A stretch of DNA of 64,000 bases from Rufibacter immobilis. Lineage in GTDB: Bacteria > Bacteroidota > Bacteroidia > Cytophagales > Hymenobacteraceae. Below the pieces are notes generated by a model. That model saw only the letters and a list, made by a program, of their open reading frames with translations, was not told the origin of the DNA and searched no databases. Where the stretch lies: the NCBI RefSeq assembly GCF_003721565.1, contig NZ_RJJE01000009.1, positions 1,240,934 to 1,304,933 on the forward strand, written 5' to 3'. Positions 33,138 through 41,580 of the stretch are shown one piece after another. Both the position numbers and the translations under genes were made by a program. Position 1 is the first letter of the stretch. Each line of letters begins with the position of its first letter.

Positions 33138-34175
33138 ATGAACACAGAACATAAACACATGCGCCGGGCGCTGGACTTGGCGGCGCTAGGTACCGGCGGA
33201 GCCCGTCCTAACCCCATTGTGGGCTGCGTAGTGGTGCATGAAGGCAAGATTATAGGCGAAGGCTGGCACCAGCAGTACGGCGGCCCGCATGCCGAAGTCA
33301 ATGCCATCAACAGCGTTCAGAACAAAAGCCTGCTGCCGGAGAGCCAAGTATATGTCACGCTGGAGCCTTGCTCCCACTACGGTAAAACCCCTCCCTGCGC
33401 CGATTTCCTGCTCCAGCACGGTGTACGTGATGTGGTGATTTGCAACACAGACCCAAACCCATTGGTGGCCGGCAAAGGCATCCAGAAATTGATAGACGCC
33501 GGTTGCAAAGTCCATATTGGGGTGTTGGAGCAGGAAGGCCTGGAGCGGAACCGCCGTTTCTTCACGTTCCAGACCAAGAAGCGGCCTTACTTAGTCCTGA
33601 AGTGGGCCCAGTCCGCCGATGGTTTCATTGCCTTGCCCAACTGCCAGCCTTGCCAGATTTCCGGTCCTTTGGCCAAGCAGCTGGTGCACAAATGGCGCAC
33701 CGAGGAACAGGCCATTCTGGTAGGCACCCGTACCGCCCTCTTTGACAATCCGCAGCTGAATGTACGCCACTGGCCCGGACCAGCTCCCCTGCGGATAGCC
33801 ATTGACAAGCAGCTACAGGTCCCGGCTTCGCACCACCTCCTGGACGACAGCCACCCCACCCTTGTCTATACCTTGCAAGAAAAAGCACCAACCGCTCAGA
33901 CAGAGTTCATTTCCCTCTCCCCAGATGCTGATTTCCTGGAACAGTTGCTAACGGATCTGTACAAACGCAACGTACAGTCTGTGCTAGTGGAAGGCGGCAC
34001 CGTGCTGCTGGAGGCACTGCTGCAAACAAACCATTGGGACGAGATTAGGATATTCAAAAGCCCAACGCTCTTACAGGATGGAGTTAGAGCCCCACGCCTG
34101 CCTTATCTCCCGTTTGTCTCCCGCTCTACGGTAGGGGCAGACGAGTTAACCATCTACCGGAACAGGCAGTCTTAA
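33138..34175 (+). CDS. ribD: bifunctional riboflavin biosynthesis deaminase/reductase RibD
   Basis: A 345-residue enzyme performing two steps of riboflavin synthesis. The N-terminal zinc deaminase (residues 1-145) has HAE in GPHAEVNAINSV and the second zinc site TLEPCSHYGKTPPCADFL. The C-terminal reductase (150-345) has LKWAQSADGFIA, VGTRTALFDNPQLNVR and LVEGGTVLLEALL. Length and order are those of standard RibD. The other rib genes are not nearby, and no FMN riboswitch-like structure is visible in the short 5' region. Confidence 0.94.
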   Translation: MNTEHKHMRRALDLAALGTGGARPNPIVGCVVVHEGKIIGEGWHQQYGGPHAEVNAINSVQNKSLLPESQVYVTLEPCSHYGKTPPCADFLLQHGVRDVVICNTDPNPLVAGKGIQKLIDAGCKVHIGVLEQEGLERNRRFFTFQTKKRPYLVLKWAQSADGFIALPNCQPCQISGPLAKQLVHKWRTEEQAILVGTRTALFDNPQLNVRHWPGPAPLRIAIDKQLQVPASHHLLDDSHPTLVYTLQEKAPTAQTEFISLSPDADFLEQLLTDLYKRNVQSVLVEGGTVLLEALLQTNHWDEIRIFKSPTLLQDGVRAPRLPYLPFVSRSTVGADELTIYRNRQS

Positions 34176-34188
34176 AAAGTAGATGTTG

Positions 34189-34226
34189 CGTTTAGCGGCT
34201 CTTTTTCCAAAATCGGCGTTAAACCA
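34189..34226. repeat. 38-bp palindrome family, diverged copy after ribD
   Basis: CGTTTAGCGGCTCTTTTT, CC, AAAATCGGCGTTAAACCA. It begins 13 bases after the ribD stop. Several stem pairs are lost. Confidence 0.82.
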
Positions 34227-34296
34227 GAAACTCCAGAACGGAGCACTGAACTCTGGTCGCGCAGCGGAGGAAGTTGTACCTGCCAACTCCGTCCGC

Positions 34297-34304
34297 TACC
34301 TTTG
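34297..34304 (+). promoter_or_regulatory. -7 promoter box TACCTTTG for the fRMsr gene
   Basis: A TAnnTTTG match 71 bases before ATG 34375. A TTG at 34274-34276 sits about 20 bases upstream at a plausible -33 position. Confidence 0.65.
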
Positions 34305-34374
34305 TATTACAAAGAGCTGCTCTGCGTGAGCTACCCGCTCCAGGGGCAGCCCAATACCTAGATCTTGATTTACC

Positions 34375-34857
34375 ATGGCTGAAAACCTGTTTATAGACAA
34401 TACGCTTTCTAAAGAAGAGAAATACAAGGCCCTCCTGCCCCAGATAGAGGCGTTGGTGGCCCCGGAAACCGACCTTATCGCGAACCTTTCCAACGTGATG
34501 GCTGCCCTGAAACAAGGCTTCGGCTTTTTCTGGGTGGGCGCTTATCTGGTGAAGGAAGACCAATTGGTGCTGGGGCCTTTCCAGGGACCGGTGGCCTGCA
34601 CCCGCATCCCGTTCCACAAAGGCGTTTGCGGCGCCTGCTACACCCGCCGGGAAACCATCTTAGTTCCAGATGTGGAAGCGTTCCCGGGGCATATTGCCTG
34701 CAGCAGCGAGTCTAAGTCTGAGATTGTGGTTCCGGTGCTCAAGAACGGCGAAGTGAAAATGGTGCTGGACGTAGACAGCGACCGCCTCAATGACTTTGAC
34801 GAAGTTGACCAGAAATACCTGGAGCAACTGATGAAACTGGCCGAGAACTGGTTCTAA
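34375..34857 (+). CDS. msrC: free methionine-(R)-sulfoxide reductase (GAF domain)
   Basis: A 160-residue single GAF-domain enzyme reducing free methionine-R-sulfoxide with thioredoxin. The family cysteines are visible in GPVACTRIPFHKGVCGACYTRRE and HIACSSESKSEIVVPV, matching the resolving and catalytic positions of fRMsr/YebR. VLDVDSDRLNDFDEVDQKYLEQLM is the usual C-terminal end. The gene belongs to cytosolic oxidative damage repair. It is monocistronic, with its own -7 box and a hairpin pair downstream. Confidence 0.92.
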   Translation: MAENLFIDNTLSKEEKYKALLPQIEALVAPETDLIANLSNVMAALKQGFGFFWVGAYLVKEDQLVLGPFQGPVACTRIPFHKGVCGACYTRRETILVPDVEAFPGHIACSSESKSEIVVPVLKNGEVKMVLDVDSDRLNDFDEVDQKYLEQLMKLAENWF

Positions 34858-34875
34858 CACATTCTGCGTTCCGGC

Positions 34876-34919
34876 TTGCGTTTAGGGGCTGTTTTTCCAA
34901 AAACAGCCCCTAAACGCAA
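34876..34919. repeat. 38-bp palindrome family, CC-orientation copy with 3-nt mirrored flanks (core 34879-34916)
   Basis: The exact reverse orientation of the consensus (centre CC). TTG on the left mirrors CAA on the right. It lies between convergent genes and is immediately followed by an ordinary hairpin. Confidence 0.95.
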
Positions 34920-34950
34920 AAGCCTCTCCCTTACGGGCGAGGCTTTTTTA
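34918..34950. terminator. intrinsic terminator between fRMsr and psd genes
   Basis: AAAAGCCTC pairs with GAGGCTTTT, with inner CCC/GGG extending the stem, followed by T-run and ATG. It overlaps the right flank of the palindrome copy. Confidence 0.88.
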
Positions 34951-35018
34951 TGCTCATATCCTGAACGATCAGGGAAATTTAATTTAGCTGCTACTGCTTA
35001 CGGGCGGTATGCCTTCTG

Positions 35019-35687
35019 CTATACCGTTGTCTTCAACTGCGCAATAACAGTCTGCCCGCCTTTGGTCTTCTGGCCTAATTGCACCTTCACCTCGGTGTCT
35101 ACTGGCACAAAGATATCCACCCTTGATCCGAACTTGATAAACCCGAACTCCTCGCCCTGGTTTACTTCATCGCCTTCGGTCACATACCACACAATGCGGC
35201 GGGCCATGGCTCCGGCAATCTGGCGGAACAGCACCTGCGGCCCGGCCAATGATTCTACCACCACCGTGGTACGCTCATTCTTGGTGCTTGACTTGGGGTG
35301 CCACGCCACAAAATAGTTGCCCGGGTGGTATTTAAAATACTTCACAATGCCAGAAACGGGGTTACGCGTAATGTGCACGTTAATGGGCGACATGAAAATG
35401 GAGATCTGCTTGCGGGTGTCTTTGAAATATTCCGGTTCTTCCACGTTCTCTATCACCACCACTTTGCCGTCTGCGGGAGCCACCACCAGGTCCTCATGCA
35501 GGAGCAGGTTGCGGTAAGGGCTCCGGAAAAACTGCAGAATGAGCAGGAATACAATGAAGGAAATGCCGGAGAAGATACGGTTGAACGTGAGGTGTTCACT
35601 GTTAAAATAGTAAAGCAACATGTTCACCACTAACAGGCCTAACAGCGTAAAAAACAGAATCTTTCGTCCTTCTTTATGAATTTTCAT
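35019..35687 (-). CDS. psd: phosphatidylserine decarboxylase-family protein
   Basis: A 222-residue PSD-A type (short) enzyme producing phosphatidylethanolamine at the inner membrane. Two membrane segments lie near residues 11-31 and 35-50. The core includes VVAPADGKVVVIENV, ISIFMSPINVHITRNPVSG, YHPGNYFVAWHPKSSTKNERT and the self-cleavage site Gly-Ser in FIKFGSRVDIFVP, where the pyruvoyl group forms. ATG 35687 is chosen because AAGGAG precedes it by six bases, a clear Shine-Dalgarno, whereas the upstream in-frame ATG has none. Confidence 0.92.
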   Translation of the reverse strand: MKIHKEGRKILFFTLLGLLVVNMLLYYFNSEHLTFNRIFSGISFIVFLLILQFFRSPYRNLLLHEDLVVAPADGKVVVIENVEEPEYFKDTRKQISIFMSPINVHITRNPVSGIVKYFKYHPGNYFVAWHPKSSTKNERTTVVVESLAGPQVLFRQIAGAMARRIVWYVTEGDEVNQGEEFGFIKFGSRVDIFVPVDTEVKVQLGQKTKGGQTVIAQLKTTV

Positions 35688-35711
35688 TAGATACTCCTTG
35701 GGCTTATGAAG

Positions 35712-35719
35712 CAAAAATA
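35712..35719 (-). promoter_or_regulatory. -7 promoter box (TATTTTTG on minus strand) for psd
   Basis: Plus strand CAAAAATA, 25 bases before the psd start and directly next to the U-tract of the gdhA terminator. Confidence 0.6.
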
Positions 35720-35720
35720 T

Positions 35721-35761
35721 AAAAAAAACCGCCTCCTGTCTAAAAAAAAGACAGGAGGCGG
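35721..35761 (-). terminator. strong gdhA terminator with a homopolymer loop
   Basis: A 13-bp perfect stem: CCGCCTCCTGTCT (35729-35741) pairs with AGACAGGAGGCGG (35749-35761) over a loop of seven A (seven U in the minus transcript). Leftward it is followed by eight U. It lies 40 bases after the gdhA stop. Confidence 0.92.
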
Positions 35762-35801
35762 CAATAATGTGTAATTTCAGGCGCTTTCAGCCGTTGCCCG
35801 C

Positions 35802-37109
35802 TTAGAAGCCCCCCCGGAATTTATAGGTTTGGGCTACCTTGTCAATGGCCACAATGTAAGCCGCAATCCGCATAGGTACGTTGTACTTCTGCGAGGTGGC
35901 GTACACTTTGTTGAAGGCTTCGGTCATGATCCGGTCAGAGCGCTCCGTCACCATGTCCAGGCTCCACTTGTAGCCTAAACGGTTCTGCACCCACTCAAAG
36001 TAAGACACGGTTACCCCACCGGAGTTGGCCAGAATGTCTGGCACTACCATAATGCCTTTCTCGTTGATGATCTTATCGGCGTTGGCCGAGGTTGGGCCGT
36101 TGGCTCCTTCCACAATAAGTCTGGCCTGGATCTGGTCTGCGTTACGGGCCGTGATCACGTCTTCTACCGCGGCGGGCACCAGCACATCTACTTTAGAGGT
36201 CAACAGCTCATCGTTGCTGATCACCTGGGCACCAGCATATCCCTCCAAACGACCGCTGTGGGCGTTTTTGTAAGCAATGGCTTCCTCAATGTTGATTCCG
36301 TTGTCGTTCCAGTAGGCTCCACTCACGTCGCTTACGCCCAAAATTTTGACTCCGCGCTCGGCTAAAAGTTTAGCAGCCCAGGAACCTACGTTCCCAAAGC
36401 CTTGCACCGCTGCGGTAGACTGCGTTGGGCTCATTCCCAGCACTTCCATGGCCGCCATGGCAGAAACCATCACGCCACGTCCTGTAGCCTCCACGCGGCC
36501 CAGTGAACCACCTAATACCAGCGGCTTACCGGTTACCACAGAGTTTACGGTCATGCCTTTGGTTTTGGAGTACTCATCCATGAGCCAAGCCATTTCTCTG
36601 GGACCGGTTCCCATGTCTGGGGCTGGAATATCCTGGTCTGGGCCGAAGGTATCAATCAACGCCACGGTATAAGCACGGGTAAGACGCTCTATCTCGCCGG
36701 CAGACATGGTGGTAGGGTCACAGACAATGCCGCCTTTGGCACCACCGTAAGGAATATCTACTACCGCACATTTCCAGGTCATCCAAGCAGCCAAGGCTTT
36801 CACTTCATCCAGGAACACGCCTTTGTCATAGCGGATACCTCCTTTGGAAGGGCCTAGGATGTTAGAGTGCACCACCCTGAAGCCTTCAAACACTTTGACG
36901 CTGCCATCATCCATGGTTACGGGCAAGTTCACAATCACTTGGCGGGTAGGCGATTTCAGAACTTCATACGTCTCATCATCCAAACCCAGCACCTCCGCCG
37001 CAATGTTGAAGCGGGACATCATAGACTCAAACGGGTTCTCTTTGTCTTTGATAGGCGCAGGCTCTTTATAAGCCATCTTGCTTTGGACCACTGCCTTATA
37101 TGCTGCCAT
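35802..37109 (-). CDS. gdhA: glutamate dehydrogenase (Glu/Leu/Phe/Val dehydrogenase family)
   Basis: A 435-residue dehydrogenase converting glutamate to 2-oxoglutarate plus ammonia. The N-terminal dimerisation domain contains FRVVHSNILGPSKGGIRYD and the signature PYGGAKGGIVCDP with the catalytic Lys; DMGTGPREMAWLMDEYSK follows. The Rossmann motif is GFGNVGSWAA (about 240-250), then PAAVEDVITARNADQI and VPDILANSGGVTVSYFEWVQN. It is about the length of the hexameric NAD-type enzymes. A second, more distant family member is at 52924-54150. The -7 box is at 37149-37156. Confidence 0.94.
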   Translation of the reverse strand: MAAYKAVVQSKMAYKEPAPIKDKENPFESMMSRFNIAAEVLGLDDETYEVLKSPTRQVIVNLPVTMDDGSVKVFEGFRVVHSNILGPSKGGIRYDKGVFLDEVKALAAWMTWKCAVVDIPYGGAKGGIVCDPTTMSAGEIERLTRAYTVALIDTFGPDQDIPAPDMGTGPREMAWLMDEYSKTKGMTVNSVVTGKPLVLGGSLGRVEATGRGVMVSAMAAMEVLGMSPTQSTAAVQGFGNVGSWAAKLLAERGVKILGVSDVSGAYWNDNGINIEEAIAYKNAHSGRLEGYAGAQVISNDELLTSKVDVLVPAAVEDVITARNADQIQARLIVEGANGPTSANADKIINEKGIMVVPDILANSGGVTVSYFEWVQNRLGYKWSLDMVTERSDRIMTEAFNKVYATSQKYNVPMRIAAYIVAIDKVAQTYKFRGGF

Positions 37110-37148
37110 AAATTATAAATTTGACAATTATCTGGTAAAATATGGGCG

Positions 37149-37156
37149 CAAAATTA
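37149..37156 (-). promoter_or_regulatory. -7 promoter box (TAATTTTG on minus strand) for gdhA
   Basis: Plus strand CAAAATTA, 40 bases before ATG 37109, in an AT-rich stretch. Confidence 0.55.
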
Positions 37157-37201
37157 CCAAATATATAATACCAAACTAACTTTAGTCTCTCTATTTAGAG
37201 A

Positions 37202-38038
37202 TTACGGCAATAATGCCAGAAAGGCTACCAAGAAGGGAATTACTAGAAGTAAGCTATCGAACCGGTCCAGAATACCTCCGTGCCCGGGGATGAGTGTGCC
37301 GGAGTCTTTCACCTCCAGGCTACGCTTTAGCATAGACTCCACTAAATCGCCCAGCACGCCGAACACAGACACCAAGACGGCCACGCCCAGCCACTGGAAC
37401 AGGGTTAAATCTGCGTAGAATTGGGCAAGCAGCCACGCCACCGCCAAAGACAAAACCACGCCTCCGGCCCAGCCCTCCCAGGTTTTGCCGGGCGAAATAC
37501 GCGGAAATAATTTATTTTTCCCAAAGGTTTTCCCGGCTGCATAAGCACCGGTATCTGAAGACCAGATCAGAAACATCACCCCCAGAATAATCTGCCAACT
37601 GTATCTGTCTGGCAGAAAAGCCAGTACGTGTAACAGCGTGAACGGGGCCGCTATATATAAAACCCCCAACAGCGTAAGCGCTACATTGGTGAAAGGATTT
37701 TCCTTCTTACGGTACAGCTCAGCCACCAGCGTCAGGAACACTACGGGCGGAAGCAGGAACAGCCAGTCGCTGGAAAGGGCACCTCGCTGCACGGCAAAGC
37801 CGGCCACATACAAACCAGCTCCTAGTACTACGCCTAGAACTCTGTTAGGCTGAAACCCTCTGGAAGAAAGCAAGCGGTAGAACTCCAGCACCCCCAGCAC
37901 CGTGAGCGCCAGAAACAGCAGGAAGAACGTCCACTCGCTCCAGTAGATAGCCCCTATAAACACTGCCCCGCCAATAATGCCCGCCAGCAGACGCTGCTGC
38001 AGGTTGTTCAGTTCTTTCTTAGGTTGATGTTGCTCCAT
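37202..38038 (-). CDS. cdsA: phosphatidate cytidylyltransferase
   Basis: A 278-residue integral membrane enzyme forming CDP-diacylglycerol from phosphatidate and CTP, the branch point of phospholipid synthesis and upstream of phosphatidylserine. About eight helices are expected. The CDP-DAG synthase signature is complete near the C-terminus: SMLKRSLEVKDSGTLIPGHGGILDRFDSLL (about residues 235-264) with the Lys-Asp and His-Gly-Gly-x-x-Asp-Arg elements. DTGAYAAGKTFGKNKLFPRISPGKTWEG is the second conserved block. It stands near psd, another phospholipid gene, but gdhA lies between them. Confidence 0.95.
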   Translation of the reverse strand: MEQHQPKKELNNLQQRLLAGIIGGAVFIGAIYWSEWTFFLLFLALTVLGVLEFYRLLSSRGFQPNRVLGVVLGAGLYVAGFAVQRGALSSDWLFLLPPVVFLTLVAELYRKKENPFTNVALTLLGVLYIAAPFTLLHVLAFLPDRYSWQIILGVMFLIWSSDTGAYAAGKTFGKNKLFPRISPGKTWEGWAGGVVLSLAVAWLLAQFYADLTLFQWLGVAVLVSVFGVLGDLVESMLKRSLEVKDSGTLIPGHGGILDRFDSLLLVIPFLVAFLALLP

Positions 38039-38074
38039 AGATGGTGATTATACGCTCGCTACGCCAAAATTTTG

Positions 38075-38112
38075 CGTTTTAGGGCTGTTTTGGGAAAAAG
38101 AGGCTCTAAACG
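38075..38112. repeat. 38-bp palindrome family, diverged copy
   Basis: CGTTTTAGGGCTGTTTTG, GG, AAAAAGAGGCTCTAAACG. It lies between codirectional minus-strand genes, 37 bases before the cdsA start. Confidence 0.88.
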
Positions 38113-38138
38113 GGTTCTGTCTGTGTTACCTGTAACTG

Positions 38139-38861
38139 TTATTTATGTAGGAGCAAATCTATGATTGCTCCAATTGCCAAGGCCGCCACAGAAAAGGTGA
38201 GCATGCCCAGAAGGTAAGCGAACAACGCCTTGACATAGCTGGTCACTTTACGCGGGCCAAAGAATTGGCCAATGGCGAAGATGATGTACACAAGCCCAAG
38301 TACCATCCCGTTCTTCAGGAAGCTGAAATGGGTTAACCCTTCGGCAACCCCGAAGGCAGCAAAGATCAACATGCCCATGCCCATGACAAAGCACAGCAGA
38401 ATCAGTATCTCAAACAGGTTGTAAGGGCTCTTCCTGAAAAACAGTTTAATCCAGAGAGCTATGAACACGCTCATGATGATGTTGGCATAGCCGTAGTGCC
38501 CTTGCACCCACGCAAAAATAGCGCTGATGGCAGATTTGTGATCGCCTTGGTAAGTCATGTAGCGGTCTTCCAGGTGGAAGAAGCTGTTGCAGACTGAATA
38601 GATAAGCGAAGTGACAATGATGAAGATGATGGGCTTGACCAGCCGGCTCCGGTTCTCTGAAATGTAGTTCCTCACGTTTCGGCCCGGGCTGGTGATGAGT
38701 TCCCTGATGGTGTAGAGAATTCCGCGCTCAAAATGTAGAACATGTTCAATTTCATGCCATATATAATGCCCGTCAATCCTCTTCAGCTTGGCAGGATGGC
38801 CACAGCTGGGGCAATAGTTGAGCGTTACTTCTCCGTTGCAATTCTTACAGGTTGCCATCAT
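38139..38861 (-). CDS. DUF3667 membrane protein with N-terminal zinc ribbon
   Basis: A 240-residue protein typical of Bacteroidota. It starts with a four-Cys zinc ribbon (CKNCNGEVTLNYCPSCGHP, residues 5-23), followed by the DUF3667 segment IDGHYIWHEIEHVLHFERGILYTIRELITSPGRNVRNYI. Four to five membrane helices follow (about 77-95, 125-140, 150-175, 183-200, 210-235). The function is unknown. It follows the 85-aa gene by four bases, so the two form an operon. Confidence 0.85.
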   Translation of the reverse strand: MMATCKNCNGEVTLNYCPSCGHPAKLKRIDGHYIWHEIEHVLHFERGILYTIRELITSPGRNVRNYISENRSRLVKPIIFIIVTSLIYSVCNSFFHLEDRYMTYQGDHKSAISAIFAWVQGHYGYANIIMSVFIALWIKLFFRKSPYNLFEILILLCFVMGMGMLIFAAFGVAEGLTHFSFLKNGMVLGLVYIIFAIGQFFGPRKVTSYVKALFAYLLGMLTFSVAALAIGAIIDLLLHK

Positions 38862-38865
38862 GATT

Positions 38866-39123
38866 CTATCTCAAGCCCCGCTCCTTCAAAAGAACGTCTA
38901 CTTCTTTTGTATTGTACTTAGAGTTCTTCATTAACTTATATGCTAAAAACAGAGGAAGCAGGGTGACCAACCCGTAGGCGTTGCTCAGCACGCTGAACAA
39001 GAGAATCCCTACCAGAAACCCGATGAAGACGGCATTGATGATAGCAGCTGTTTTCAGCTTCTTTGCTTCTGCCAACAGTTCCTGATCCGTTAATTCTGAT
39101 AAGGTTTTAGGGGTAGCTTCCAT
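38866..39123 (-). CDS. small two-helix membrane protein, 85 aa
   Basis: A short N-terminal helix (LSELTDQELLAEAKKLKTAAI) is followed by two hydrophobic segments (INAVFIGFLVGILLFSVL and GLVTLLPLFLAYKL) and a charged tail KNSKYNTKEVDVLLKERGLR. It resembles small Bacteroidota proteins sometimes labelled FUSC-like, a label I do not think carries functional meaning. It precedes the DUF3667 gene by four bases and is probably cotranscribed with it. Confidence 0.7.
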   Translation of the reverse strand: MEATPKTLSELTDQELLAEAKKLKTAAIINAVFIGFLVGILLFSVLSNAYGLVTLLPLFLAYKLMKNSKYNTKEVDVLLKERGLR

Positions 39124-39210
39124 TATGCGCTATGGTTAAAATTTGAGCGTGAAATATAACCCCCAAACTGGAGGAATTTGATTTGCGGGGGAACCTGACA
39201 GGAATAAACT

Positions 39211-40164
39211 TTAAAAACGGGAATTGCCTTCGCCTTCATGCACCGCCGCCGGAAGGCTTTTGAAGCCGCGGTACAATGCATACAGTAACCCTATGGTCAA
39301 GGCCAGTGAAACCAGGGAAATGGGCCACGGCGAGGCTTGGGTAGATTCAACGTCCAGCTCAATCTGCCCACGCTGCTGCAAGAACATCATCAAAACCATG
39401 AAGCCGTTGTTAATGAAGTGCCCCACTATAGGAACCCAAATGTTGCCAGACCACCAGTACAGATACCCAAACACCACTCCCAGCATAATGCGCGGTATTA
39501 CCCCATAGAACTGCATATGGATGATACCGAAGACGATGGCCGATACCCAGATAGCCAAATGAGGGTTCTTCCACCAGCGCTGCAACTCCTGCTGCACAAT
39601 ACCTCTAAAGGCCAGCTCCTCGCCAATGGCGGGCAGCACGGCAAACACAACTAAGCCCAGGATCAGCTGCGGCACGGTAGAGATTTTGGTCAGCTCCAGG
39701 GTGAGTTCACGCAGTGTGTCTTCCTTGGCTCTGGCCCATTGCTCAAAGGCATCCAGAAAAGGCGGAAAATCTACGTTGGCGTTCCAGTGCACAATCCAGG
39801 AGGAGGCCGGCATGATCACCAGTAACAGCACCGCCGCCCCTAATAACAAGTAAAACGGCACCGCGGCGCGCGGAGAAAGAAATATACCCGGCTTTTGCAC
39901 CGTGGTGCGCAGGTACACCAAAGAAGCAACGGTAAAGCCCAACAGGTGCACCACCCCCTGGAAAAGCACCAGCGCACTGCGGCTCTCGGGGTAATCTGCG
40001 GGCCGGGCCAGCATGTTGGCTGTTTCGTTTATCCCGTAGCCCCAGATGGTTTTGATGAGCACCATGGCCAGAAAGTTTCCAATGAACAGGCCCGCCATCG
40101 CAAACAAGGTAAACAGCAAAAGCGACTTAAAAGGATGCGACAACGGCGAGATGAAACCTTTCAT
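39211..40164 (-). CDS. CPBP family intramembrane metalloprotease
   Basis: A 317-residue polytopic protein of the CPBP/Rce1-like family (ABI). The diagnostic membrane-embedded motifs are present: Glu182-Glu183-x3-Arg187 in GEELAFRGIVQQEL, His216 in FGIIHMQFYG, and His249 in VGHFINNGFM, which together form the glutamate-type active site. Bacterial relatives are implicated in peptide processing or prenyl-protein-like cleavage; the substrate here is unknown. It is divergent from dusB across a 56-base gap. Confidence 0.9.
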   Translation of the reverse strand: MKGFISPLSHPFKSLLLFTLFAMAGLFIGNFLAMVLIKTIWGYGINETANMLARPADYPESRSALVLFQGVVHLLGFTVASLVYLRTTVQKPGIFLSPRAAVPFYLLLGAAVLLLVIMPASSWIVHWNANVDFPPFLDAFEQWARAKEDTLRELTLELTKISTVPQLILGLVVFAVLPAIGEELAFRGIVQQELQRWWKNPHLAIWVSAIVFGIIHMQFYGVIPRIMLGVVFGYLYWWSGNIWVPIVGHFINNGFMVLMMFLQQRGQIELDVESTQASPWPISLVSLALTIGLLYALYRGFKSLPAAVHEGEGNSRF

Positions 40165-40220
40165 ATAGGCGGTGTGGTTTTAATGAGGTAAATTTACGCG
40201 AAATATTTAAACTCAATCAC

Positions 40221-41225
40221 GTGGTAAAAATAGGTCAGATAGAGCTTCCGGACTTCCCGCTGCTGCTGGCGCCCATGGAAGACGTCAGTGATCCTCCATT
40301 CCGGGCAGTGTGCAAGGCCAACGGCGCTGATTTAATGTATACGGAGTTCATCTCCTCAGAGGGCCTTATCAGAGACGCGGCCAAGAGCCGCCAGAAACTG
40401 GATATCTTTGACTACGAGCGCCCCATCGGGATCCAGATCTTTGGGTCAGACATTGACTCCATGCGCGAATCGGCGGTGATCTCGGCGCAGGTGGGCCCAG
40501 ACCTCATTGACATCAACTACGGCTGCCCTGTGAAAAATGTGGCCTGCAAAGGCGCGGGCGCGGCGCTTCTGCGCGATATTCCCAAAATGGTGGCGATGAC
40601 CTCAGCCATTGTGCAGGCGGTGGAGCCTTTCGGGTTGCCAGTGACCGTGAAGACGCGCCTGGGCTGGGACGATTCCACCAAAAACGTAGAGGAAGTAGCC
40701 GAGCGCTTGCAGGACATCGGGATCAAAGCTTTGACGGTACACGGCCGCACCCGTGTGCAGATGTACAAAGGCGAGGCCGATTGGACGCTCATCCGGAAGA
40801 TCAAAGAGAACCCGCGCATCCAGATCCCCATCTTCGGGAACGGCGACATTGACACGCCGCAGAAAGCCGTGGAGTACAAGAACAAATATGGCGTGGACGG
40901 GGTCATGATTGGCCGGGCTTCCATTGGTTACCCCTGGATTTTCAGGGAGATCAAACATTATATACAGACTGGCGAACTGCTGGCCCCGCCTACCATTCAG
41001 GAGCGCATTGACATGTGCAAGATGCACTTTGACAAGAGCCTGGAGTGGAAAGGCCTGCGCCTGGGCATTTTTGAGATGCGCCGCCACTATGCCAATTATT
41101 TCCGGGGCTTGCCCAACGTGAAGAGCTACCGCATGCGCCTGGTCCAGACCGAAGACCCGCAGGAGATTTACGCCATCTTAGATGAGATTGCCAACTCTAT
41201 GGAGTATGCCGCTCTTGCGGAATAG
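40221..41225 (+). CDS. dusB: tRNA-dihydrouridine synthase, DusB-like
   Basis: A 334-residue FMN enzyme reducing specific uridines in tRNA D-loops with NADPH. The TIM-barrel motifs are APMEDVSDPPFRAVCKANGADLMYTEFIS (18-46) and INYGCPVKNVACKGAGAALLRD with the proton-donor Cys (about 95-116). TVKTRLGWD, TVHGRTRVQMYKGEADW and IFGNGDIDTPQKA with the phosphate-binding loop GVDGVMIGRASIG follow. The start is GTG 40221, directly before VKIGQIELP; no ATG fits. The gap to CPBP is too short to see a clear promoter. Confidence 0.93.
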   Translation: MVKIGQIELPDFPLLLAPMEDVSDPPFRAVCKANGADLMYTEFISSEGLIRDAAKSRQKLDIFDYERPIGIQIFGSDIDSMRESAVISAQVGPDLIDINYGCPVKNVACKGAGAALLRDIPKMVAMTSAIVQAVEPFGLPVTVKTRLGWDDSTKNVEEVAERLQDIGIKALTVHGRTRVQMYKGEADWTLIRKIKENPRIQIPIFGNGDIDTPQKAVEYKNKYGVDGVMIGRASIGYPWIFREIKHYIQTGELLAPPTIQERIDMCKMHFDKSLEWKGLRLGIFEMRRHYANYFRGLPNVKSYRMRLVQTEDPQEIYAILDEIANSMEYAALAE

Positions 41226-41245
41226 CTTTCTGAGTTTCTTTAAGT

Positions 41246-41293
41246 AAATGCGTTTAGGGGCTGTTTTTGGAAAAAGAGCCTCTAAACGCATTT
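41246..41293. repeat. 38-bp palindrome family copy with 5-nt mirrored flanks (core 41251-41288)
   Basis: CGTTTAGGGGCTGTTTTT, GG, AAAAAGAGCCTCTAAACG. The flanks AAATG and CATTT mirror each other and the right side runs into a T-run, making it a likely dusB terminator. It is the left neighbour of the 215-bp repeat. Confidence 0.93.
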
Positions 41294-41307
41294 TTTTTGT
41301 AGAGTGG

Positions 41308-41522
41308 TTTGGCTGATGCCATTGGCTGGGCCGCTTGCCTAGAGCCTTAAGTGCTGTGTGTTTCATCTTTGGCGGTAAGCGCTCACGGCCGCGAGGCCCC
41401 GTCTTTCCCTCTCGCACTGCCCTTGCGGCCATGTAATGCAGTTTTCTCTTAGTTTCTTTCTTGCTTGGCCACAAGCGAGGCGCTCTAGGGAAAGACTGGA
41501 ATAGGTGCGGGTGGTAATGGCT
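41308..41522 (+). repeat. 215-bp dispersed repeat, copy A
   Basis: It matches the reverse complement of 52581-52797 end to end, with roughly three quarters identity overall and near identity over a central block of about 70 bases (GCGGTAAGCGCTCACGGCC and onward to GCGGCCAT). It lies between dusB and the EamA transporter, in a 607-base gap without a supported gene, and is preceded by a palindrome. The copy-to-copy relation is direct evidence of mobility or recombination; the nature of the element is unknown. Confidence 0.85.
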
Positions 41523-41580
41523 TCTCTAGTTTGAAACCAATCCAGTTTCTGTTTTAGGACACTTTAAACAAAAGGCTGCT

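Noticed and set aside
41178-41474. Minus-strand frame of 98 codons as a gene
   Set aside because: It crosses dusB's 3' end, a palindrome and the 215-bp repeat. Only the 23-codon repeat block is shared with copy B, so it is treated as a repeat.
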